The notes under the pieces: generated by a model
Told to the model about the DNA's origin: nothing
Database searches by the model: none
The model's input: only the letters and a program-made list of their open reading frames with translations
DNA from: Podarcis raffonei
Taxonomy: Eukaryota; Chordata; Lepidosauria; Squamata; Lacertidae
Length of the DNA: 64,000 nt
NCBI RefSeq assembly: GCF_027172205.1
Contig: NC_070606.1
Location: 97,102,534-97,166,533 of the forward strand
Reading direction: 5' to 3'
Made by a program: the position numbers and the translations under genes
Shown: piece after piece, positions 39,101-51,185 of the stretch
Layout of the letters: each line of letters begins with the position of its first letter
Position numbering within the stretch: the stretch's first letter is position 1

Positions 39101-40015
39101 GATTCCTGCATTGCAGGACTACGGGTCCCTTCCAACTCTACAATTTTACACTTCTAAACTGCCATTTTGGAAAGAGCGATGTATCCATTGGCATGCCGGC
39201 ATGCATTGGGTCAGTGTCATGAGCCGGTTCACGGGTGATCGAAGGCCCGGCTGGGGACGTCGGGACCGGGGCAAGATGGCAGGGTGGGAGCAGGAACGGG
39301 AAGCCAGGAGTCAGGAAGCCAAGAGTCGAAGAGTCAGAGAGCCAGGAGTCAAGAAGCCAAGGGTCCGAGGGTCAGGAAGCAAGGGGTCAAGGAGCCAAAC
39401 GCAGCAAGGCAGGAAACGTGTTGCTGTGGCAAAGAGCCGAAGGGAAATGCTGACCTTATATCCCTTCCCAGCTCTTGCCACCAGGTGCTGTGAGTTACCA
39501 ATCGGCCTCACCTGTGCGGCCGCACCTTGCCTCTCCAGAACAAACTTAGGAAGGCCCCAGTCCTGCAAAGCCCTACTGGTCACAGGGTCTGGCTCCTGCA
39601 CGCACTCCTGACAGTCAGACACCGAGGAGAGATAACCTTTGAGGGGTTTAAAGCGGCAGGGAGTAGACCTGCCGTGTGACCCAACATGCCTTCTTGTCAT
39701 CTGTCTCCTTCATAAGAGGGTCATTGGGAAAGGCATGGAAATGGGAAAGCTAAATAAGCAGCGAGTTGGACCAGCATTCCAGCAGGGAGGAGTTTATGCC
39801 TGCTTTCCAATAATATACACGCTTTTCTGCGTGAAGAGCTACATTGCAAAATTCAGAGAAATGCAGGTTTTAGAGGGCAGTTGCTTTTCGGTTCCTGTAG
39901 GAAATCAAATCAATTTTCTCTCCCCCATGTTTTATGGTGTTTTGAATATTCTGTTGGGAGCCACCCAGAGTGGCTTTTATTTTACCCCAGATGGGCAGGG
40001 AATATTAATATTAAT

Positions 40016-40054
<39 letters not shown>

Positions 40055-43000
40055 TACTGCTACATGGAGAAGGAGCTTCCAGCCCTGGAGAAAGGCTGAT
40101 CTTTGTCAATGCCCCACCATCCGACCCACAATGTCTCCCTCTTTCCCTCAGCTCCTACCTGACAATGTTGCCCGATGCAGCACAGAGTGGACTTCGTTGC
40201 CAAAGGTGGTGTTGCATTGGCCCAGGGTGGCACGAGCACTCAGGCCCAGGGTTTTAGCATTGGCCTTCACCCCGCACAGGTAGGCAGTGGCGGTTCCAGC
40301 GCTGTCAGGCACCTGCCGGTCCACATTGTACGTCTGCAGATAGAAATGGAGAGATGCTGCGATTCAGGGAGGCCTGGCACAAGATTGGCAGGCGGCTGTG
40401 CAGCAAGTGGCCAGGAGCTCATCCTGAGAAATGTTACAGGAAAGGGATGCTTAGCAGCCGTCCAGGAGGATATGACTTTGTTAAGGATGCTGGGAATTGC
40501 AGCTCAATTAGGCCAGCACCTTTAACAAACTACAATTCCCAGGATGCTCCATGACTGTTCATTGGATCATAGAATCATAGAGTTGGAAGGGACCTCGAGG
40601 GTCATCTAGTCCCACCCCCTGCAATGCAGGAATCTCAACTAGATTAGACATGACAGATGCCCATCCAACCTCTGCTTTAAAAGTGCCAAGGAAGGGAAAA
40701 GCTCTTGTGGGAGTCTCTTCCAATGTTTAACAGTTATTACTGTCAGAAGGTTCTTCCTGATGTTTAGGCGGAATCTCCTCTCTTATAACTTGAAGCCATG
40801 GATTCGAGTCCTACCTTTTGGAGCAGGAGAAAACAAGCTCCTTCCCTCTTTCATGTGACAGCTCTTTAGATATTTGAAGATGACTATCATATCTCCTCTC
40901 AGTCTCCTCTTTTCCAAGCTAAACATACCCAGCTGCTTCAACCGTTCCTCATCAGGCTTGGTTTCCTGACCATCTTGGTCACCCTCCTCTGCCCGCCTTC
41001 CAGCTTGTCAACATCCTCTTTAAATTGTGGAGCCCAGAACTGGACACAGGACTCCAGGTGTGGTCAGGGTGTGGCCACACTCCAGGTGGACTCTCCTTCC
41101 TTGGAGGCTTTTAAGCAGAGGCTGGATGGCCATCTGCCAGGGACGCTTGAGCTGAGATTCCTGCATTGCAGAGGGCTGGGCTAGATGACCCATGGGGTCC
41201 CTTCCAACTCGGCAGCCCTACGATTCTGTGAGCTAAGGCTGCAATTCCTAGGCACACTTACCTGGGAGAAAATCCCAGGTAAAGGCTTGATGGGAAGGAG
41301 GCCTTGGAAAATAGGCAGACTGGGCCCTCCTAGGGAACTGGCTGAGGGCGAACACAGCAGCGTGCAACGGCACTCTCTCCCTGGGCACCGGCTCCCACCT
41401 TGGACAAGGCGACGTAGGGAAATCTCTCCATCGCCAGCACGCTCTCTTCCCCGGAGCCTCCTGCCAGCTGGCCCTTGTAGATTCGGGCGGCTGTGATGGT
41501 GGGCACCCCCATGCCTGAAAGGGCAGAAGGAGGGTCATTAGAAGAGTTGGCAAGGGGCTGAACAAAGGGGTGGGGCAGGTTCAGCGCCTGCCTTTGGAGA
41601 GATCAACAGGAGGCACATTCTTCCACAGGGCCTAAAAAGGTAAAGGTAAAGGTACCCCTTCCCGCACGGGCCAGTCTTGACAGACTCTAGGGTTGTGCGC
41701 TCATCTCACTCTATAGGCCGGGAGCCAGCGCTGTCCGCAGACACTTCCGGGTCACGTGGCCAGCGTGACAAAGCTGCATCTGGCGAGCCAGCGCAGCACA
41801 CGGAACGCCGTTTACCTTCCCGCTGGTAAGCGGTCCCTATTTATCTACTTGCACCCGGGGGTGCTTTCGAACTGCTAGGTTGGCAGGCGCTGGGACCAAG
41901 CAGCGGGAGTGCACCCCGCCGCGGGGATTCGAACCGCTGACCTGATGATCGGCAAGTCCTTCCTACTATTTTGGTACCCGTTTAAGCAGTCGTGGTTTCT
42001 CCCAGAGGATCCTGGGAGCTATAGTTTGCTAAGGGCGCAAAAATGGTACTACGGTGCTTTAAATGTATGGAGCGAATGTGGCCTTTGTCCTTGCCGGAAA
42101 GAAAGGGACATATTTCATCTTTCCCCCTGTTACAGAAGCACATGCAAGTGTTAAATAACTCTGAAGAGAAAGAAGCACATCATTAACTTTCACCCTCCTT
42201 AATGACACTAGCCTCCGCCAGTTAATCAACTGCAACTTAAGTTGATTAATCTACTAATCAAAGCTTGCAGCCCTGATGGTATAAATAAACACTATTGCAT
42301 GAAGCAAGACCATGGTCTTGTTTAGCTGGTCCATTATTTACTATCTCCTTCGGAAGGTGGGGGACTTCCTTGGAGGTTTTTAAGCAGAGGTTGGATGGCC
42401 ATCTGCCAGGGATGCTTTAGCTGAGATTTCTGCATTGCAGGGGGGTTGGACTAGATGACCCTCGGGGTCCCTTCCAACTCTACAGTTCTATGATTTTTGT
42501 GACTTTGATGTGGTTTGTAGCAGTGAGTGCCAAGCATAAAAATGAATTGGTTTTAGCAGAACCAGGCACTGTGTTAAATGCAAGGGTAAATGGATTGAGA
42601 GCCAGATTCAGTTTCTTATTTCTTTTTAAATAAAAGCATTGCCACTAAAAGGCTGAGCTAAGGATCAGCAATTCCCTTCTCCAGATCTCACCTGTGCTAT
42701 GAACCCGCTAGGTGACTTTAGGCAAGACACCCTCAATCGCAGAAATGTGGGAGTCAATGTGATAATCCTGGCCCACATTACAGGGTTGGTGTTAAGGCTT
42801 AAAAGAATACATGTGAAATCCTTGAAGCACTTTGTGAAATACTAAGGGTCACATCGGCAGCTGTGACATATAAACCTACAGATTGAATACATTGACAGAT
42901 AGCTCACAGGGCAGTAAACGTAAGTGTGAAGAGACTCCTGGCTGCAAGGATGTCGTAAGAGTCAAGATGTCTGGCAAGACGTGTGTAGGAATTTGCTGAC

Positions 43001-43445
43001 ACTGACAGATGACTCTAGGGCCTTGCTCCTCCTCCTCAAAGCCCGTGTCTGTGATATTACTTTTTCTCTTCTGATAACACTGCTGCTTAGGTACCTTTTC
43101 CTTATTGCAGGGGTTAATTTCTACTGTACGTGCAGAGCTAAGACAAGGAAACACCTCTATAATAAGCCCGTGCAACTAATAGGGCCGTGGATTCCACTTT
43201 TGTGGTTTTCCAGCAAGTAAAAACTGCCTTAGAACATCGCGGCTGGTGCATTTAATTGAAGAAAATCCACTACGTGTCTTTTTGTTGCTGAGAGTTTTGT
43301 CAAACCACTGGACATTAAAATCTGTACTTTATTTTTTTATTTTTTTAAACAGCTCAATAAATGTCTCATTCTCCACCCACCAACCCCCACGTGGGTAGAG
43401 GGGAATACCCTTCAACATCTCTCTGATGAAAATAGGGATGTCCTG

Positions 43446-43496
<51 letters not shown>

Positions 43497-44767
43497 ATAA
43501 TAATAATATTTATGCCCCCCCATCTGACTGTGTTGCCCCAGCCACTCTGGGCGACTTCTAACATATATAAAAACCTTATAAAACATTACACATTAAAAAG
43601 CTCCCTAAACAGGGCTGCCTTCATATGTCTTCTAAAGGTTGCATAGTTACTTATCTCCTTGGCTCAGGGGTTGCATAACTCCGATAAGAAAAGGGACGTC
43701 CTAAGGGAAAGCGGGACATTCCGGGATCAAAAGAGAAACCAGGAGGGCTTCTGTAAATCCAGGACTGTCCCTGGAAAAGAGGTTCTGGAGGGGCCAGCCT
43801 CTTGGGATGCTCCTGTGATGGCCTCAGATAACCTGGAGGCATGCAGAAGAAGTTGGGGGTTACATGCTTCCCTACAAGAAATGTGCAGGAATCAGTGCCC
43901 TCTGCACAGCCTTTCGCTTCTGCACGGAAGCGCTTGGGCCACTGGGAGCTTTGGGTCTCCGCAGCGCTTGGCTCTCCTCGCCTCCCTCCTCCGATCCAGG
44001 AGTCTCCCCCATCCTGCCACCTAAGATAAGCTGCCAGAGGGCGGAACGACCTGGCAGTCAATGGCCTGCAGTGACCCAGAGAGCCTCCCACCTGCGAGGG
44101 ATGATGATGAGTGGGTTTTGGCGAGGTCTGCGGCTGCTCCTCCGCCTGCCAAAATCCACTTTGCGCAAACTCTGGGTTGAGTTATGCAGAGACAGCTCTC
44201 TGACGGCGCCAGAGGCAGCGGCCAAAGGGTGTAAATCAGCTTCATGAAGGGGAGCTGGAGAGCGGCAGGAGGGAGGCTGGGCCTCACCTTAGAGAGGAGG
44301 AAAAGTGGGCTGGACCCCTGCCAGGCGGACCTTCGCTGGCGGTGCTGAGCCAGAGGGAGCAGAGACCGGGGAAACGCTCCCTTTGGAACTCAAGCACTGG
44401 GCCAGGGTCTGGAATCACAGGGACACAAGAGGCTGCCTTATACCAAGTCAGACCCTCGCTCCATCTAGCTCAGTATTGTCTGCACTGGCTGGCAGCAGCT
44501 CTCCAAGGAGCTCTCCAGGGAGTCTCTCCGAACTCCACCTGGAGATGCCACCTGGGCATTTTCTGCATGCAAAGGCAAATGCTCTCTGGCTGAGCAAAAG
44601 GTTTGGTGTGCCTTTTTGACTCAAAGCGGGGTCCAACTTTGTCCAAACAGAGATGGACACTTGCTCCTTGAACTCAGGGAGCATTGCACAAAGTTTGGTT
44701 ACAAAAGCTAAAGAAGTGTCCAGGTGCACAGCAAACGGACAAACAACTTTGAAGAATATATAGTAGA

Positions 44768-44845
<78 letters not shown>

Positions 44846-47800
44846 TGGGGTGGCAGCAGACCTTCCAAGTGTCCCTATTTTCCAGGGACAGTCCCAGATT
44901 TACAGAAGCTGTCCTGGTTTCTGATTTGATCCTAGAGTGTCCTGCTTTTCCCTATTGTCATCAGAGAAATATTGGAGGATATTTGACCCCCAAACCATCT
45001 GAAGGCAGTCCTGTTTAGGGAAGCTTTTTTTTTTTAGTGTTTAATGTTCTGTTATGTTCTTATATATGTTGGAAGCTGCCCAGAATGGCTGGAGCAACCC
45101 AGTCAGATGGGAGGGGTATAAATAGTAAAATTATTATTAATGGAATAGGACATCCCTATTTTCTTCAGAGAAATGTTGGAGGGTTTCTGGTCGGCAGATG
45201 CAAACTAGAATGTGGCTCCTGCAAACTTAACAGTTGTGTGAAAGGGGGGGTTTTTAGCAGCTGTTGTAACTTGTCCTGCAAAGTTGCACCTTTTGAAATG
45301 CCTCCTTCTACACAACGAAAGGGCCAGAGCCCTCTCTGCACCTTGCTATCAAAGAAAGGAATAGTTACAGGTAGGTAGCTGTGTTGGTCTGCCATAGTTG
45401 AAACAAAACAAAATAAAATAAATTCCTTCCAGTAGCACCTTAGAGACCAACTAAGTTTGTTATTGGAATGAGCTTTCGTATGCATGCACACTTCTTCAGA
45501 TACACAGAACTGTACATGCACACGAAAGCTCATACCTGAAGAATATGTGTATCTGAAGAAGTGTAATAATAATAATAATAATAATTTATTATTCATACTC
45601 CACCCATCTGGCTGGGTTTCCCCAGCCACTCTGAGCGGCTTCCAACAAAACACTAAAATACAATAACCTATTAAACATTAAAAGCTTCCCTAAACAGGGC
45701 TGCCTTCAGATGTCTTCTAAAAGTTTGTTAGTTATTTTTCTCTTTGATATCTGGTGGGAGGGTGTTCCCAGGGCAGGTGCCACCACCGAGAAGGCCCTCT
45801 GCCTGGTTCCCTGTAACCTCACTTCTCGCAGCAAGGGAACCGCCAGAAGGCCCTCGGTGGATGGAGGGTGGAGACGCTCCTTCAGGTATACTGGACTGAG
45901 GCCGTTTAGGGCTTTAAAGGTCAGCACCAACACTTTGAAGTGTATCTGAAGAAGTGTGCATGCACACGAAAGCTCCTACCAATAACAAACTTAGTTGGCT
46001 ACTGGAAGAAATTTTTACATTTTGTTTTAAAGAAAGGAATGTGTGGGTGGGATTTGCAGAGCAATCCTGGGTAGGTCTATTCAAAAGCAAGTCCCAGAGA
46101 CGGCAGTGGGACTGGCCTAAGATGGACAAAAAAAGGATGTGCACGTTTCCTAGTGAGGTCTGCTTTAATTGGGTCAGGATGGTTAGAGTGGTCTGCTGCT
46201 ACCCAAGTTAGCATGGCTGGTTCTGGTGGCAATGTGTAGATATGGACTGGGAAAAGATCCAAAATTCAAATGTTTGCATTTGGCCTTATTATTACATTTC
46301 TCTCCCACCTCTGAGGAGCTCAGTGTGGCATTCACACTTCTCCCCCTTTTATCCTCCCAGCAACCTTGTGAGGTAGGCTCAGGGGAGAGGCAGTGATTCA
46401 GCAAAGATCACTCAGGGAGTTTCATGGCCGAATGGGGATTGGAACCCTGGTCTCCTGGGTCTTAGTCCAGAATTCTAACTGTACTAGCTTTCGCTTCACA
46501 GATTTGAAGACCCACCCACTGTTGGGATACTGCCAGGGAGACAAAGTCCATCTGAGCCCAAGCCGGCTGCCGGACGATCCATCGATCTCCCGTAGACACA
46601 CAGTATCAGCATTTTAGCGACACGAAGCCTCAAGAATAGATTGCCACATTCTTAGGCTGGTGCACACTCTGTCAGCAGAATTCACACAGCAAAAGATGCA
46701 CAGCAGGAGAGCATATTTACAGCTTATTCAGCGTTGGTCAGAACAAAGAAACCATGACCGCCTGCTCCGGTATGTTCAGGCAAGAAGAAACGAAAGCAAC
46801 TGACAACATAAACATCCTGTGAACAGGAAATACGCAGACTCTGTGACTCACAAAGCCTGCTCCCTTTTAAGGTGGAACGGAAATATCCTAACACCCACGC
46901 CCCATAGTTGTGTGCACCTATAAATCTGCCCCAAGACCCACTCTGGGTGCGCAGGCTTGTACTCCCATGTGCAAACTCACCGTCTCCTAGGAAGAGAATG
47001 ACGTTCTTTGCTCGGTGGTTCATGGGTTTCAGCTTGAGTGCTGATTCCAGGGTCTGCTTGGCTTTCATGTTCCAATATTCTGGGTCCTTTTCCTCTTCTA
47101 GAAGAACCAGGGGAGAAGAAAGTGACTGCTCTGTATGCCTTTGTGTTTTGGATTGGCTGGTCTGAGTGAAAACTCAGCTTCTGCCTAACACAGGGGTGAA
47201 GCACGTTGTGGATCTCCAGATATTCTTAGACTCCAGCTGCCGCCACCCCTGGCCATTGCCATTCTGGCTTAGTTAGATCCCCTCACACCTGGGCACAGGT
47301 TCCTCAGGCCTGGCCTAAGGCATTCAACTGTGGAATCTGAAGGAGTGTCTCCACCCCAATCGTTCAGCCCGGACACTGAGGTCCAGCGCCGAGGGCCTTC
47401 TGGCGGTTCCCTCATTGCGAGAAGCAAGGTTACAGGGAACCAGGCAGAGGGCCTTCTTGGTAGTGGCGCCCGCCCTGTGGATTGCCCTCCCACCAGATGT
47501 GAAGGAAATAAGCAGCTATCTTATCTTTAAAAGACATCTGAAGGCAGCCCTGTTTAGGGAAGTTTATAATATTTAATGCTGTATTGTTTTTAACACTTGA
47601 TTGGGAGCCGCCCAGAGTGGCTGGGGAAACTCAGCCAGATGGGCGGGATCTAAATAAATTACTACTACTACTATTATTATTATTAATTGTTATTATTATT
47701 ATTATGAAATTTTGAAGCTGAAAGTGGAGTAGGGAACCAATCAAGTGGACTTAAAGTAGCGCAAGGGCTCTTAGGGAAGTCTTTTTCAGAAATGTCTCTA

Positions 47801-50800
47801 TACCTCTTGAGCTCCTGCCCACATGTTTTTGCTCCCCAAATCCCACACTTCAACTCAACCATCCATGAGCCTTATCTCCTTGGCACCTTGACACCAAGGA
47901 TATGCCTCTCCCCCAGCACCGGATTTAGGGTGGCGAGGGCAATTCCACCACCAGGGTGTGAAGCCCAGGAGGCACAAAACCAAGAAGATCCATAATTGAG
48001 AAGATTCCTTTGAGGGCACCAAATTTTGGCCTGGACCTGGGCGTCACATTACAAAAGATTGCAAAAGTCTGCGCTGCTCTCCCCCTTTGAAGCTTGGAGC
48101 TGTGTATACATTTGGGAAGAAGCAGCTCATTTGCCAAGGACATGATAAGCCCCCTGAGGCAATTTCCCCAAAGGAAATGGCCTCTTCAAAGACCAGAGCA
48201 CCCCAATTGACATTCCTCACTCAGTCTTGGGCAGCCACTAACTGGGACAGCTGTGAGCTAGCGGTGGCTAGAGTATGATAGCGACTTTCCACAGATGTTG
48301 GCAGTCTATCACCAGATGCCAGGAACTCAGAAGGAAGGAAGGCTACCACCATCTTTGTGGCCTGATGTTCTTGTGAAGCCTTAGGAAATGGGATTCTAAA
48401 ATTGCCCCATCAGCCTTTGCTTCCTGTGTTTGGAGGGAGGGGGCTTGGGAATTGCCCAGGGAATTCTTATCAGCAAGGCTGCATGGAATCAACAGATCCA
48501 GTTGGGACCTGACCTCACAAAGAGCAAAGGTCACAGGCATCAACCGCCTGGTTCCTAGCAAAACAGACCCTGCCCATTCACAACCCTTGCATGCTCATTA
48601 ATCACCCATTGATCAGGGGTTCGCCTTGTAACTGACTGAGCCTCTTCGCTTAGGAGAGCTGTGCGATAGGCAAAGGAATCAAATAGGCAGAGCATCCTCA
48701 TTTGTTGTTTATAAAAAGTGCCTGATATGCACAGACTCATTCATCCAGGGGAGGGGAGTGTGGGCATAACTTATTTATTTTTTATGACAATTTCTGTCCC
48801 ATTCTCCCTCACCGAAGGACAGATAGCAGCCTAAAATGCAATAAAACCATGTTGAATACCCAATAATTAAAACGACAGTTATTAAAACTTCATCATCCAT
48901 AAAGAACGTTTGGGGGCGGGGAAAGAGAGAATCATATTCCTTTCCTTTCTTTTCCTACACACACACACACACACACACACACCCCAGACTTCAGATCCCA
49001 CACTATGATCCCTCATGAAGTCCTGCTTCTCTGCCTACCTTCCTGGTGCAGCTGGCATGGAACACTGAGCCAAACTATGGTGGAGCAGGAGACTCTTGAG
49101 AGTCCCATGGACTGCAAGAAGATCAAACCTCTCCATTCTGAAGGAAATCAGCCCTGAGTGCTCACTGGAAGGACAGATCCTGAAGCTGAGGCTCCAATAC
49201 TTTGCCCACCTCATGAGAAGAGAAGACTCCCTGGAAAAGACCCTGATGTTGGGAAAGATGGAGGGCACAAGGAGAAGGGGACGGCAGAGAACGAGATGGT
49301 TGGACAGTGTTCTCGAAGCTACGAACATGAGTTTGACCAAACTGCGGGAGGCAGTGGAAGACAGGAGTGCCTGGCGTGTTCTGATCCAGGGGGTCACAAA
49401 GAGTCGGACACGACTAAATAACAACAAATGGGGGAGCATGAATGAGCAAGGGAAGCTCTGCTTGCCCACAATCCCTTTTCTATGCAGCCAGGTGCCCCCC
49501 CCCAATTCCAGTTCTTTGCCTATGACCTCCCACCTACCAACTTTGGGCTGGTCTTGTTTGTGCCAACGTCCCCAGAACCTGAAGCAGATCAGTGTGCATA
49601 AGGACATAAGGAATCCACTCATCGCACATCCATGACATTTTGCTTCCCCCAAACTGAGCCCCGGTCAAAGCGCAGGAGGCTCAACCAGGGTTATCCTCTC
49701 AGACTGCTGGTCCCCTCACCACACACTTCCTTTCTTGAGGGTCAGCTGCACCGCCATTCTTTGCAACTTTGCATTGTGTTGGAAGCAGCTGACTGATTTC
49801 CTGCACAGTCTCGTTTGGCCCAGTTTGTTCCACAACCCTCTTGTGGATATTTGCATCTCAGCGGAGGTGCAGGGAGAGTGACAACGGTAGCCTCTGTTCT
49901 CAGCTGCAGCAGCAATGCCTTGCAAAACTTGCCCAACATCCTCTTTAAGCAAGACCAGACAGGACCATAAGATACCAACTGGAAGGAAGTGGGCAATTTG
50001 TTTCCAGGACACGCTCTGTGCATTGATGCAACTTCTCTGAGAAAGAAACAGCACAAATTCTGCAAAAGTAAAACCCGGAGTGGGGAGAACCTTGTGAGTT
50101 CACCTGCTGATCTCAGCCCATTTTATGATTATTATGATTATATGGGCTGGGTTTTACATTCTTGCTTTATGATTTGGACTAACACAACTTTCCTCTGTTT
50201 TGAAGAATGCTCAGAATACTTGCCTGCCCTCACCCTCCCTGCTTAGCAAAGGCTGGCAACAGAGCAAAGCAGGACACAGACTTTCTGCAAACTAAGAAAC
50301 CGTGTCGATCAAGTCGTACCTCTGAATTTGGACCTGTGCTCCTGTTCTTCTCGTAAGCAACATCCCTACCTTTCCTTAAGAATGCTAGATGGCCTTGCAG
50401 CTGGATCCGGCCAAAGGCCCATCCCATAAGGTATCCTGCTCTTGCAGTGGCTGACCTGCCCTAACAGCTACCTGGGGAGCAGGACCCAAATCCTTCCAAG
50501 CGTACAAACGGCAAAGCAGTAATAAGCACTATTAAAAACAACATCAAGTCCTCAGACATTCAAATGCAACAGGACAAACTGTATAAAACCAGCAGAAGCT
50601 GGGACCCCTTAAGTTTGCTTTCTTTTTTAAGAGAAGTCAGTTCCTGGGGAAGCACTCTGCACAAACCCAGAGGTGTAATTTCATTGGGTTGGGATTGAAA
50701 GCAGAAGCTGGTTCCTTTGCTCGGGGAGTTGGAAGTCGGGATCCCTAAAAGCAGGCATGCAGCTCCCCAGAACATGGCACACTCCCCTCTGTCCTAGCCA

Positions 50801-51139
50801 GAGCATCACCGCTGGGCAGAAAACAAAGCCAGCTTGAATACTTATATTACAGAACAGCCTTGGTTGGACTTTGAATGTCTACAGAAGACTCTCTGCTACC
50901 GTCAGAACAAGCACCCACTGACTTAGATGAAGTTTATCTCCAAGTGAAGCAGAGGAGGGCCGTAACACATGCAGAGTGTCTGCCTTGCATGTAGAAGGTC
51001 GCAGGTTCAATCCCTGGCTTCTCCAGTTAGGGTCAGAAAAGACTCCCTGGCTGAAATCCTGGCAAGCTGCTGCCAGTCAGTGCCAACAACACTGATCTAG
51101 AAGGACCTACAGGTCTGAAATTGTATAAGGCAGCTTCCT

Positions 51140-51185
<46 letters not shown>

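Noticed and set aside
39639-40283. 214-codon ORF on the plus strand
   Set aside because: It joins an L2 tail, an AAT microsatellite and the antisense of ALP copy B exon 4.
49096-49635. 179-codon ORF as a host gene
   Set aside because: Its first part is the BovB reverse-transcriptase C terminus; the rest is flanking sequence.
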